64,000 nucleotides of DNA from Rhytidiadelphus loreus (GCA_947034895.1 OX344765.1:43033001-43097000); one strand, 5' to 3'; numbered from the stretch's first letter, positions 26,901 through 38,759 are shown. Translations and numbers: made by a program. The notes: generated by a model not told the origin, from the sequence alone.

Positions 26901-27066
26901 ACACCATTTTCAATATTGTGTAGTAGATTGCAAAATAATAGTGACTTTCTATTGTAGGTCAATGTCAATGACAAAGTTGACAAAGTTTCTAGTCAATTTT
27001 TTTTTGTGAAGCATATGTTCTTCCTAAAATCATGTTTCCAATGTTTGTCGTTTTTCCTTTTGTCTA
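23950..27066. other. AT-rich intergenic sequence, no gene
   Basis: It holds only the TTAA-type element at 25385 and an isolated right-end-like GTCTTTTAAGGGGTTAA at about 26002. Confidence 0.4.
25385..25920 (-). mobile_element. TTAA-type element, copy G
   Basis: TTAA at 25381-25384 precedes ACCCAAAGGACC. The right end TTGGTCCTTTCGGGG precedes GTAA. The body matches F1 in orientation but is shorter (536 bp), so it is an internal deletion derivative. The 65-codon frame overlapping its left end is not a gene. Confidence 0.55.
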
Positions 27067-27070
27067 TTAA

Positions 27071-27504
27071 TCCCTTAAGTTCCTTGACTATGTTTTAACT
27101 AAAAACGCTCCCAAACTGCCATTTCTAGTACCAACTTTTAGAAAATAAACATTTTTTGATACACGTAACGTAGGATCTTCTAGTACGCTAGTTAGAAAAG
27201 ATGTGGAAAAAACTTCAGAAATTTCCACCACGTGAATTACAAGATATAAGCATTCAAATTCATTGAAATTGTTTTTTTGGCCTTGAGAGAAATAGGGCAG
27301 CTGCACTTCACGGAAAAAAAGTAACATATTAGGGCATATCTTTTTATTCATATTTCCAAATGTAATGAAATTTAGTGCATATGAAAGATATTTCTTGTCC
27401 CTGCCTTCTATTAGAATTTTAGCCTAATATATGAAAATCTCTAGTCACACATACCTGCCTAAAATTTCTATGTTGCCAAAAAACGCATGTTGGTCCTTTA
27501 GGGG
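27071..27504 (-). mobile_element. TTAA-type element, copy I (internally deleted)
   Basis: TTAA is present on both sides (27067-27070, 27505-27508). The ends are TCCCTTAAGTTCC and GGTCCTTTAGGGG. It contains the inverted form of copy A's right part (CCAAACTGCCATTTCTAGTA). It is 434 bp, about half the length of A. Confidence 0.7.
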
Positions 27505-28527
27505 TTAATTATGTGCACTTATATGTAGATGGCAAATGCTTTAACTTCTACATTTTGCTAACGATGCCATCACATAGAATAGTGTCCTATTCATTGATTG
27601 AAAGAGCATCAAGAAGGCACAAAAGAAATAATATTTTACATGAGTCAATGATATAGATATTTTGGATCTTCCAAGAATTTTGAAAATTGGGTTAATTTTT
27701 TAGTGTTTATACACAAAAAACACACTTAATAAAGACAATAGGCAAAGAAAGGCTCTATAGTTGTGTCTTGATTTGAGAGGGAGGTCCTAGTTGAATTGCT
27801 ACATTTTTTTTCTTTAAGAGATACATTTGAGATACACATTGCATAATACAAACCTAGTGTAAAGAAGGTAGGAGATTGAAAATTTTGCACCAAACTTTCT
27901 AAAAAATCTATGATTGGTGGAAAATTCCACATGAAACTCAATAAAAACTTAACTGATATCTCTATTGAAATTTATTTCATCGACAAAAATGGGTAACAAA
28001 TACAAAACCACTCCAAGATGAAATTAGGGGCAAACCACAAAAACTTAATAAAAAGAAAAGCAAGTCATCTTTATGATATTTCTCCCATGAAACCTTGAGT
28101 TCAACTAAGCCGTAGATCTTATTCTCATTTGCTCCAAAGTCAACAAAGGTGGTAAGGTAAAACAACCCCATACTGCTAGTCACCTAATTCTAACATCTAT
28201 TGGCCCCAAACTCTATTTGCATCAATCAATCACTTATTACGACAATCTTAGCAACCCTTTAGCATGATGACAATGCACTTGGGCAGGGGATACATTAGTT
28301 TGTGGTCTAGTATAGATCACACACACCCCTCTTTACTAATTTAGTCCCAACAAACTTTGAAAAATTACATAAAATTCATTTCTTATAAAAAAATATCTTA
28401 ATTCTACTTGCAGATGGCTTCTCTCAAACTTTTCAATCATTGAAAAAGGTATCTAGATAGCTGTGAAATCTAGATAGTAATAGGGTGATCTATTTTTTAA
28501 GTCACTAAGTTAGGGGGTGTTCCTTTT

Positions 28528-28590
28528 TTTTTTTTTTTTTTTTTGAACAAATGGAAAACCCATTGCATTAAAAGAAAAAAGAAACAAACA
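28528..28590 (-). mobile_element. Tiny 5'-truncated poly(A) retroposon with 16-bp duplication
   Basis: AGGGGGTGTTCCTTTT occurs at 28512-28527 and again at 28591-28606. Between the copies is a 63-bp insert: poly(T), then TTGAACAAATGGAAAACCCA and an A-rich stretch. On the minus strand it is a short 3' piece of a LINE or SINE ending in poly(A). Confidence 0.75.
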
Positions 28591-29010
28591 AGGGGGTGTT
28601 CCTTTTGAGGAGATAGTGAGTGAATTCACTTCACTCACACCCTTACTTAATAAGTGAATTAATTCTAATAAATGAATTTTTCATTACCTCCCACTTGTAT
28701 ATTTTTTTATGAACATGCTAGATTACAATTGATATGGGATTAACAATTGTATCCCATATCCCATACATGTAACCCATATGATGTTTGATATCAATATTCC
28801 ATATGACACATCCAAATTTCAAGTATCACATCTATATGTAGTCCATATATATATTCCATATATTGTACCCATATCAAAATCCTTTAGTTTGTTTTTGTTT
28901 TTTGGGTGGTTGAGTAAATCCAATGTTTTCTTTTTCTTATCTTTCTTTTTGATTTGTAGTGATGCTTAATTAATTGTTATAAAATCTGTGTATGTCCCCT
29001 TTGGAACGTC

Positions 29011-29237
29011 GGGGTGAACCAACCTGCTTGATCATCCCTCCCAAGTCATTCCATAGGAGCATGTAAGAAAAAAGACCCACTATTTTGAGCTTGATTAGTT
29101 TATCTTCTACACGTCTTCTAGACATTTTGGGGCCTTTGAGTGCAAATATGAATTCAAAATTTGGAGATTTTATCATGCGCTGCAAATATTAAAAATTTCG
29201 GTGTTTTCCCAGGGGCTTGAGAGGGGTCGGTTACTTG
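29011..29237. mobile_element. CCAGGGTGAATTGACC-family element M0 (diverged)
   Basis: It has degenerate ends (GGGGTGAACC..GGGGTCGGTTAC) and a family interior: TTTTGGGGCCT followed by GAATTCAAAATTTGG. It is the most decayed of five copies. Confidence 0.5.
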
Positions 29238-29717
29238 GTTCAAATCCCCTCCCCAAGGGGAGTAGGGGACTGATTTGTCCCTCAGTTCATTTCCTTTCCC
29301 CCTGACTGGCTGACTTCCCTAATAAGTTAGATGGCATAACTGAACCTTCTACTTGAGGACAGACACATGCCCAATTGCCCTACCCACCCAGTGAGGTGGG
29401 TAGGTATTATTATTCCAGTTAAGTTATGATTGTAATTATTCTGGGACTGCGTGTCAGGCATCTCCAGATGTTCCAATTAGACCATCCTGGACACCAAGCC
29501 AAGCCAAGCTAAGCTATTCTATTTCTCGTAAGTGAAATCCCATTGCATGTTCCATGCCTTCCTTGCATGATAATTTGATGCCCCATGCTCCCATGAAAGG
29601 GTGGGTGGGTGACGGTGTGAACGGGGACGGAGACGGAGCACCTGGTTAGGGGGGTCACTGTTGGGCACAAGCCTAATCATAGATGCCCCGCCCAGCCCAC
29701 CCCAGCTGGGAAATGAA

Positions 29718-29778
29718 ACCTTATTATTCTTATTATTGATATTATTCTTATTATTATTGATATTATTATTGATATTGA
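29718..29778. repeat. TTA/ATT trinucleotide tract with TGA variants
   Basis: An imperfect TTATTATTC / TTATTATTGA tract lies in a GC-rich island. The Leu-rich 67-codon frame across it (29661-29864) is low-complexity. Confidence 0.85.
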
Positions 29779-29850
29779 AGGCATGCCCTGGAGGAATTCC
29801 AATTATGCAGGCAGGCCCCGTCGGCTCCGTCCTCCCTCCCTCCCTGTGGG

Positions 29851-30070
29851 CCAGGGAGAACTGACCCCCTCGCTCGGCCCTGCGGGCAAACCCTGGAATG
29901 ATTTATTTTCTGCACCTGAATTTTTTTTCAAATTTTGAATTCGTTTTTGCGATCAGACACCCTGAATTAGCTAGTTGAGGTCAAGATTACACCCTAGAAT
30001 GGCCCAAAATAGGGGGCATTTTTTTTACTTGCACCCCTGGTAAGGACGAGCGAGGGGGTCAATCCACCCC
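29851..30070 (+). mobile_element. CCAGGGTGAATTGACC-family element M1
   Basis: The left end is CCAGGGAGAACTGACCCCCT and the right end is GAGGGGGTCAATCCACCCC. It is 220 bp. It is nearly the reverse complement of M2, 410 bp downstream. Confidence 0.65.
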
Positions 30071-30480
30071 GATCTCCCTGTGCAACTACTGTATTAGTAT
30101 AACTTGGTGTGCATGGGGAGTGAATTTGATTAATAAGCATTAACTTAACTTATTGGGTCCCGGGGATTCTGGGTCTAGTCACTCATGGGGCAATCTGCAT
30201 AGTAGTAAATGCTGTCAGTTTATTGCATGGGATCTACTATTGCATTGCCTGCATGGGGTGGCAGACAGATCCTTCAACATGACTTATTACTATTACCTCC
30301 CGTCTATCCTAGGCAGGGGGTGTGGGGTGGGGTCCGTCAGCCAGGATGATATGCAACTGACATCACTGTGGTCCAATCTCAGATAAACTAAACTAATAAA
30401 CTACTGTAAAAGTTAATGTAAATTTCCATGGGTGTCAAAACTACAGTACCCTAAGGTAGATACCCTGGTTGGATTTGATC

Positions 30481-30699
30481 GGGGTGGATTGACCCCCTCG
30501 CTCAGCCTTACCAGGGGTGCATGTAAAAAAAAGCCCCCTATTTTGGGCTGTTCTAGGGTATACTCTTGACCTCTCTAGACTAATTTGGGGTCTCTGATCG
30601 CAAAAATGAATTAAAAATTTGCAAAAAAATTCATGTGCGTAAAATAAATAATTCCAGGGTTTGCCCGCAGGGCCGAGCGAGGGGGTCAGTTCACCCTGG
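30481..30699 (-). mobile_element. CCAGGGTGAATTGACC-family element M2
   Basis: The ends are GGGGTGGATTGACCCCCTCG and GAGGGGGTCAGTTCACCCTGG-type. It is inverted relative to M1 and shares CCGAGCGAGGGGGTC with it. A 149-codon minus-strand frame across it is repeat-derived. Confidence 0.65.
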
Positions 30700-31344
30700 C
30701 CTTGGATTTGGCCAAACTGAAGGGAAGGGAGGGGATTGACAGACCCACCCCCTTCAGTTGTGGCCCCGCCTTTGGATGGATGGATGGAGTCTGTTTCCTG
30801 TCCCACTGTGGCTGCCGTTCCCCAATTCCACCACCTTCCACAGTTCCCCACTGCAGCTCCGCTCTTTAACCAGCTCCGACTGCCCTCCAAGACCTCATTT
30901 GAACCCTTTGAGAATGTTGTTTTGTATCATGTTGTTATGGGTGTCCTTGATGGTGGCTTAGGTTGCTGGACTTTGATGTCAAAAGTAACCCTGCTATGTA
31001 GTGTTTTGCTTCTTCATTGCCATTGTAACTTAGTAGTTGGTTGTTGCATAATCAAAGAAGGGGTGTGTTGATGAAATTCCCAAATCTGGCTCATACAGTA
31101 TCCATCTTGAAGCGGCTGGAATGCAGGACAAAGTCATTCATGTGTAACTCAACTCAGATCCTGGCCACCATTTCATTTTGATGGTAACAAGGAGAGCTGC
31201 TTCAATCTTGGGGATCCTCTTCATTGGAAACTCATGTCACAGCAGTGAGACAAATTAAGCTTCTCTCTGTTCTTCACAACTTGTAGTAACTTAGTAGACC
31301 CACCATTCTTTCAAGATCAGCAGCAGTCTTGTTGTTAACCCCTA

Positions 31345-31754
31345 AGGTAGTATGCTCTAAAAGCGACCATTTAAGAGCTGGTCTGCCTTTTTCATAGGCT
31401 GAAGTGGACAAAATTATTTTTAGATCATTTTTCAGAGAAAGAGAAATGGATGTGGAAACTAACACAAGTGGTTTTGTATTTTTCCAAGTATTTTTGAATT
31501 ACTTATAAATTTTCAAAGATTCAGGGCATAGGCACCTATTTGTGACCATAGGTCTCCCAAAATCTGTTCACTTGCAGTTTGTAAACAGATGTGCGGAAAT
31601 CAAAGGCAGTGATTGGCTCTTGCAATAGAAAAATAATTTTTTCTTGATGCATTCAATTGTTACAGTGGTCCATTTAAGGATCACCTGGTTTCCATTTTTC
31701 ACCCCAAAATAGGAGCGGTTTGAAGAAGGGGAGCGCTTTTAGAGCATACTACCT
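31345..31754 (+). mobile_element. AGGTAG-type element K1
   Basis: It is TA-flanked. The left end AGGTAGTATGCTCTAAAAGC is matched by a perfect inverted copy at the right. It is 410 bp. It sits at the TA inside the left terminus of the TTAA-type element J. Confidence 0.75.
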
Positions 31755-31878
31755 TAAATGACTACTTCCATTCATTGACTGGTGCTTCAAATTTATATGA
31801 AAATCATTTCTGTTTGATGACCCCATGATTGACAAATTCTGAGCTTATTCATGAAATGTTCAATTCAGAGTGTCACTA

Positions 31879-32289
31879 AGGTAGTGTGCTCATAAACCAT
31901 CACTTTAAGGGCCGATTGGCCTTTATAACAGGTTTCCAGGGACAAAATGATTTTTAGCATATTTTTCAGAGAAAGAAAAATAGATGCGGAAGCCAACACA
32001 AGTAGTTTTATATTTTTCCAAGCATTTTTGAATTACTTATAAATTTTCAAAGATCTTGGTCATAGGCACCTATTTGTGACCATAGGTGTCCCAAAATCTG
32101 TCCCCTTGTGACTTATAAAGAAATGTGCAAAAATCACAACCAATGATTGGCTCTTACAATAAAAATAAACAATTCTTCTTGAATTCATTAACAAAGCAAA
32201 GAGGCCCATTCAAGGTTCACCTTGCATCCATTCTACAGCTACCTACGGGACGATCTAAAGAAGAAGGGCGGATTTTGAACCACCTACCT
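31879..32289 (+). mobile_element. AGGTAG-type element K2
   Basis: It is TA-flanked, with ends AGGTAGTGTGCTCA and inverted AGGTAGGTGGTTCA, and is 411 bp. It is closely similar to K1 in order and orientation, 124 bp downstream of it. Confidence 0.7.
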
Positions 32290-32929
32290 TAGAGAGGGTT
32301 GGGTGCCACTTCAAAGTTTTTTTTGTAGAGTAGAGATTCCATAAGTATCCGCAAACTAAAACTCCTCATAACTTTCATCTCATTAATCAAAATGGAATGA
32401 TTCAAAGCTTTCCTTGTATATATAAATCTAGAAAATAAATTTTAAATTTTTATTTTAAAAAAAAGTGATTTTTAAGGATTTTTTTTAGTTACTCACCAAA
32501 CATTGAAAATTACATATCATACAATAACTTTTTAACCATGTAGTCAAGATTCATGAAAATTGTTGCTTAAAAAGATACTCTTCAAATATATGTTGTGTGA
32601 AAATTTCAAAGAAAAAAAATAAAAATTTCATTCACTGCAAGCTGCCTCAAATCGCTATGTTGCCAAAAATGTTGTTTAGTCCTTTAGAGGTTAACAAACT
32701 ACATCATCAAACCAATTTGTTTTCACCACAACCCTTTTTTTTCCTATTCATTTTCTTCAAGTGAGCTTTGTTTTCCTATTGATTTCTGAAAACCAATCAA
32801 AATAAATGATAAAAAAACATCTTTACCTGATAGAAAAATTTGCAATGTGATTGCTTCCATCATTTTTTCCAATTCTTCATCTTAACACAATCCTATATAC
32901 TCTTGGATGTGTAGGGTGGTCACTTGTGA

Positions 32930-33704
32930 TCCACGAATAGTCATTACTAGTAACATGTTTTGATCCTCCCAACCCACAGCTATGTGCATTGTGATTTGCG
33001 CCATAATCTTCGAGAATCTTTGAGGTCTTGGCTTATGCAAGCTACTCATGCTCTCGAATCTTCCAACCCTTCAAGCTGTTATTGACCACCTTGATCCTTC
33101 TATAATGGACGAGGAGATCGAAAGCCCACTAAATTCAATAAAGCTTTGTTGCCAAGATTGTGGTTTCTCAAAATCAAGGAGTCGTCCTCCATGCACCGAA
33201 GGTCCATTTGCATGCTACAACTCCTTACAATAGCTCTACAACTCTTGCTACAACTACATCTTGCCATTTCCTCTACGAGGTATGTACCAAGTTTAATGTC
33301 CAATATGTCTGAAAATATATTAGAGAGGAAAATGATGAGGACCGCAACAATGGCATGATTGCAATGATGCTAGAGTTTGAGCATAAAAATGTGAACATGT
33401 GAGTCTTTAGATATGTATGTACAAGTAAATATCCTACAACCATTGAAGGTGTTTATAATATAAATACCACTGACATTGGTGTGTAGTCTTATAGTTTCAT
33501 GGGCTCTTGCTCTTAAGTTCACATAAAGGCAACTCTTGCATGATCGGACCTTATTGTGAAGAACATGCTCAAAACAAATCCATTGAAAGGGGCTATATGA
33601 GGCTCACCAAGATCTACAAGTATGGGATGTATCTCGAGCCCTACCCAACATGGGTGAGTGCAGATGCTCTAAAGGGACTCCATCTATTAACCCTAGATGT
33701 GTAA
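32930..33704 (+). pseudogene. Possible decayed coding region of unknown type
   Basis: Locally less AT-rich DNA holds short adjoining frames: HCDLRHNLRESLRSWLMQAT near 33000, a 70-codon frame at 33146-33358 and a 65-codon frame at 33507-33704 with MIGPYCEEHAQNKSIERGYM. Stops and frame changes separate them. I recognise no family. It could be an eroded transposon gene or chance. Confidence 0.2.
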
Positions 33705-34395
33705 GCAGTCCTACACCTATGTTTAAAATAATATGTATAGTGCGTTAGAACAATGTTTCATCTTACATCTTTTTCATTCATCCCAAGCAACTCTATAAAT
33801 TAAAGTAAATAATATATTTGTAGAAAAATACAAAAAATAATTTAGGCATTAAAGAATTATAGGACTCAATAAGCATTTGAATAAAGTCCTTATTATTATT
33901 ATATACTCCTAATTTTGTTGGTCGGCATGATAATTGAAAGAAGATTTAAAATTATTTCAAATGTGTTTTGGGGACACTATCCTGGATGTACAACTTTCTT
34001 GAATATTTTCACTAGCATTGCCAAGCCGTGAGTCACTTGTAACGCTCAACAAGCATAACAAGGCTCAAGCTCAATCCAACCAAGGCAGCTGAAAGCCTAA
34101 AACTCAACTAGGCAACCAAATCTCCAACTTGACAACTATTTCTGCTTCTACGTGGCTTTTATTGCCTTTGTTCAATGATTGTAGGGTCCCATTTCCTCCT
34201 TTCCATTTTTTAAGAAAATTTTGTGTTTTATTTGGATTTGCTAAAGTTGTTGAAACAACAAGTATAGCTTGTTTTACCTTTTATTTATTTTTAAAGCAGT
34301 TTGTAGTTCTATATAAGAAGTATGGATAGAATTATGGGGGTAAAAGGGATACAAGTAGTCAATAGATAAATAGTAGTCCATGTGGTGGAAGAGGT

Positions 34396-34615
34396 GCAGA
34401 GAGAATTGACCCCCTCATTGCCCCGGTCAACTTTGGTTTGAAAAAAAAGCCCCATATGTTGTGCGAGTTTTTTGGTAATTCTTGCATGTCCCTAGAGTAA
34501 TTTGGGGCCTCTAATTGCAAACATGAATTCAGAATTTCAAAAAAAATTAAGCCTTGCAAATAAAAAATTCCATGGTTTGCCCTGGAGGGGCAATGAGGGG
34601 GTCAATTCACCCTGG
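34396..34615 (-). mobile_element. CCAGGGTGAATTGACC-family element M3
   Basis: The left end is GAATTGACCCCCTCATTG and the right end GAGGGGGTCAATTCACCCTGG-type, near-perfect TIRs, 220 bp. A 66-codon minus-strand frame resembles one in M4 because both are copies of the same repeat. Confidence 0.7.
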
Positions 34616-34719
34616 CCATGGAATATGGACTGAAATTTCCTAGCTTAGATAGACATAGGTGCAACAACACTAGCATGCGAGCTTATAAATGTAAGACTAC
34701 GAGCCTTGAACTTAGGTGT

Positions 34720-35175
34720 AAGTAGGTACTCCACAACTATTGAAGGTGTCTATAACATACATACTTATAATATAAGTACTCTATCACCATAGAAGGTGCT
34801 TATAATATAGGTACCTATAACATAAACACTTATAATATAAATATCCTATGACCATGGAAGGTGCTTATAACATAGACACCTATGGTATAATTAGGCACCT
34901 ATAATATAAACGTCCAATAACCATGGAAAGTGTTTATAACATAGGTACCTACAACATAAATATTTATAATATAAATATCCTATAACTACAGAAGGTGCTT
35001 ATAATATAGATACCTATAATATAGACATCTATGATATAATTAGGAACCTTTAATATAAACATACTATAACCATGGAAGGTGCTTATTACTGAGGTACTTA
35101 CAACTTAGACACCTATAATATAAATATTCTATGACTATAAAGGTGCCTATAATATAGGTATTTATAACATAAAAG
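34720..35175. repeat. Degenerate tandem repeat of about 65-80 bp units
   Basis: Six ACCATGGAAGGTGCTTATAA-like blocks start near 34789, 34852, 34921, 34986, 35067 and 35138, separated by variations of ACCTATAATATAAA. GGTATAATTAGGCACCT-like blocks about 145 bp apart suggest a two-unit higher-order period. A single related block lies at about 33430-33470. Confidence 0.65.
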
Positions 35176-35179
35176 CCTA

Positions 35180-35938
35180 AGCTCCTAGGCTCATGGACTC
35201 AAGATCCTAGGTTCAGATACTAGCAACTGTGGACATAGGTGGTACAATAAGGAAGTGGTTTTTTTCTTCCTTTTCTCATAGTGTGAAGGTGAACCAAATG
35301 TTTGAGGTGTATAGCTAGCTATGTAAAAATGTAATTAAAATTTTGGAGGATGTACTCCTTGTTGTGATATCAATAAGATATGTGCAAATAATCTTCTAGT
35401 TGCACATTGTGATGTAGGAGGAAGGGGGCTAGCAATGGTTTTGAGAACAATTGCAATGGTAAATGACTAAAGGGATTAATCAACACTATGTGTACAAATA
35501 ATCAAGGTTTTCATTGTGTCTATAATGTAAACATTAGTCAGTTAGTGAAGTCGTTCTTGTTTTTTGCATGTCATTGAGTGTTGTGTAATTGAAGGAGATG
35601 AAGTTTTGGACTTTTTTGGAAGGCACTATACATGGGCTTGGGTCAATAGTCAGTGCCACAAAATGACAACCTTGTAGGCTCACACTCAACAATTAAATGT
35701 CTACTAGTGCTCCTAAAAAATGCCCCCAAAATTATACTTTTCACTACTCAAATGCATGTGATTTGAAAAGGGCTTCAAAGCTCAAAGTTGTAGGATAATA
35801 GGAGTGCTTTGAACTCTACTTATGACTGAAAATGGGTTGAAATAACGTTATTTCAACCTTAATCCTAAACATTTTGTCAAACAAAAGATCATTTTGAGAC
35901 AAGGGAGTATTTCATACAACTTATACGATTCTTCTACA

Positions 35939-36020
<82 letters not shown>

Positions 36021-37497
36021 GTATTTAAATATATTTTGATTTATATGTATTGTATAAGTATGAATATACTATCCAAGGATTGGGATATGTATTGTACTAG
36101 AGGCACCAATACAAAATACTATTAATGGTGGTGTGTTCCAACCATGATTTTGAGTACTTTGTACATGGTTGGTATTTGTTATGCTTGAAGAAATTGAGTT
36201 ACTAGACAAAATTTCATTACAACATGCAAATTCAATGAATTGTATTTCATATTTTTTGATGTATTTATAGGATGTGATTTTTGGTATGGTATTGTGTGTA
36301 CACATTAAATGTATGGGTATAATATGGCATGACAATTACAATCAACATTGTGACATAAACATTTTTGTAACCATGAGGGAATTGTGTGATGCAATGTTTT
36401 TTCTTTCAAATTCCAACATTCAAAATTATATATGTAGCATCTAGAATTAGTGTGGAATACTAGGAGTTTGCAAATTCTGTTGTAGCTTTATATTGGACTT
36501 GCATGTCTATAATTTTATTGGAGTAATTATTGTTTTTTTTGTTTCAACAAACTACTAATGAATCAACAATGTCATTGCCTTCAATTTTGTTGTGGGCTTT
36601 AATAGTTGTCTTTTGGATAGTAAATGTGTATGATATGGCATTCAACTTATTTACTATGATGGATTTTTTTTATGATTGTATTGTTGATGTAGTGTGTTGA
36701 ATGTAGGTGAAAAATGGCTTATAGATCAGAGATCGTCTTTAAAGACATTCTCAAGTTTTAATGGTCTTTCATCAATAAAGAATTGAAGTAGTTTGTGTAC
36801 ACCAGTGATTATAGTAAGTTATGCTCTTAGGATATTCTAGAGGTCAAAGAGTGGAGGACTTATGTTTGAATTTTTTTGCTTACAGTGTAGAGTCTCAACT
36901 CATTGAAATAGTGAATGTTATAACTCAAGAAGTTGAGACTTTATATTTCTAAGAGAAAAGGCAAATTAAATTGAAACTTTATATTGAGTCTTATAGATTT
37001 GAATGATAAAATTGTATAATATAAACTTATTAAAATTTGAATTTGTGGAATTGTTGGAAGGTAATTACATCCATTTCTAAATCTATCCATAGATATCCTT
37101 GCCTAAAATGTACATCGTCTCTTCATAGAGCTTAGGGCATGTTGGACATATTTTAATACTTGGAAAGTTTATTATTTATTCAAACAATGTTTATAAAATG
37201 AATGCTAACACTAGGAATTCCCATTTTACTAGCAATGTGATCCAATATAAAAACATTTTAACAATAAAAACCATGCTCATTTGGGCTTAGTTACGTGATG
37301 CAACTTGTAAAATGGAGCAAAACGGAGCAATGATTTTTTTGATAATTTATCGCCAAAATTTGATATAGATTGAACATCAACAATAAATGTATAGAAACTT
37401 CAAGGTTGTTAAGGACAATTTTGTCTAAGCTTGAAGCTAAGGGCAGTGAATCTTTTTATTATTATAGTAATATACTAGTGTAGCTCTATATTGTTGG
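35180..37497. other. AT-rich intergenic sequence with microsatellite, no gene
   Basis: The (AT)34 tract is the only distinct feature. Frames are short. Confidence 0.4.
35941..36024. repeat. (AT)34 microsatellite with ATGT tail
   Basis: Thirty-four uninterrupted AT units (35941-36008) are followed by ATGT/GTAT units. Confidence 0.95.
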
Positions 37498-37505
37498 CCT
37501 AGGTT

Positions 37506-38063
37506 CTCGGGGGGTGCACTTAGTTCTACTATAACAAACCACGTGCGAACAAGTGGTTTCTAATAAACTATAATTTCAACCTAAAATTTTGAACATTGTT
37601 TAATAATGACTATAGCTTTCTATTGCCAAAATTTCCAACTCAAATAAAATATGAAATGATTTCTAGAAGAGGTTGAAAATGAACTAAAATGGCATGTTTT
37701 TCAACTCAAATAATTATAGAGGACAAATTTAGATGACCATTGAGTCAATATTCAACTCAAAATGAGCTTTCAATGATGAGTTATTTTTAGGAATTTTTTG
37801 TTCATTTTTTAGACAATTTTTTCTTATATAATATAGTGGTGTGAAAGTTATTTTTCAATTCTACAGTGTATCATTTTACTTCAAAAATTTGTAACTAATT
37901 ATTATTAACAAATAAAAATATCAATAATTCAAAACATAAACTTTCAAAGTAGGAATATCTATTCATATTTTTTTATTTTTGTTTTATGTAAAATTTAAAA
38001 AGTATACAAGGGGTCCAAAGTTTTGTTCGCACGTGGTTTCTAATGGACACTCTACCCCCTGAG
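37506..38063. mobile_element. Possible hAT-like element with 8-bp duplication
   Basis: CCTAGGTT occurs immediately outside both ends (37498-37505, 38064-38071). The TIRs are CTCGGGGGGTGCACTTAG and inverted CTCAGGGGGTAGAGTGTCC, with a further inner match ACCACGTGCGAACAA. An 8-bp duplication fits hAT elements; the TIR sequence alone does not decide it. Confidence 0.55.
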
Positions 38064-38759
38064 CCTAGGTTTCATCATGATTTAATCAAGTTCCCTCCCA
38101 AAAGATCCATAATTTAGGATAATTTAAGATCCCAAAATAACTAAAAAATCCACAACTTTCACATTGTATGTCCAAATGCCACAAAACAAAGTTTGTGCAC
38201 CCCTCCTTGTAGAGAGCTTCTAACAATACTATGAACGTGACTGGGGATGCACAATTCTAGAAATCTCACTGTAACAAACAAAACAAACAACCTAATTTAA
38301 TGTATATATGTGATCCAAATGAATAATACAGTTAGAATATCATAAATAGGTGTCGTCATATTGCACTTGATTGCCACTTGGGCAATTATAGATCCCATAT
38401 TTTGAAATGAAGATGTAGAGTAACTAGGGATAGTCAAACTTTCTTCACTGCATTTTGATTCTTCACAAAATGGGGATGCTACGGCTCCCAATTGGCTTCT
38501 CATTGCCAAAATATTCTTCTTTAGTTAGAGCTTCTCCACATCCATTGTTCTCCTTCAGAGGTGAATAATGGGCATGAAGATGATTTCACCATTTAAATAT
38601 ATTCTCTTGCGCCTTCATCCTACATTCCACACCACAACCACGTTCTAGGCCTTCATCTTGTGTTTGGTGTCCCAGGGTGTTTTCCAATTCTCCACTCTCA
38701 TTCTTCTGACAGGAGGAAGGGGGTGTCACACCTTCTACATGATTTTTGGCTCCTAATTA

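Larger units (their letters stand above)
29240..31334. other. GC-rich island with M1/M2 inverted pair, no supported gene
   Basis: It is GC-rich, with the M1 and M2 elements and trinucleotide tract. Frames of 60-149 codons on both strands follow repeat boundaries and are not called. Confidence 0.45.
31339..32690 (-). mobile_element. TTAA-type element, copy J, carrying two nested elements
   Basis: TTAA is present at both sides (31335-31338, 32691-32694). The left terminus CCCCTA is interrupted by a 410-bp AGGTAG-type insertion at a TA. A second AGGTAG-type element lies at 31879-32289. The remaining right part matches copies A and D inverted (CTAAAACTCCTCATAACTTT, then GTCCTTTAGAGG). Without the insertions it would be about 0.53 kb. 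Confidence 0.5.

Noticed and set aside
30441..30890. 149-codon frame on the - strand
   Set aside because: Much of it is the M2 repeat element in reverse, and the rest is Gly/Ser-rich low complexity with a competing frame on the + strand.
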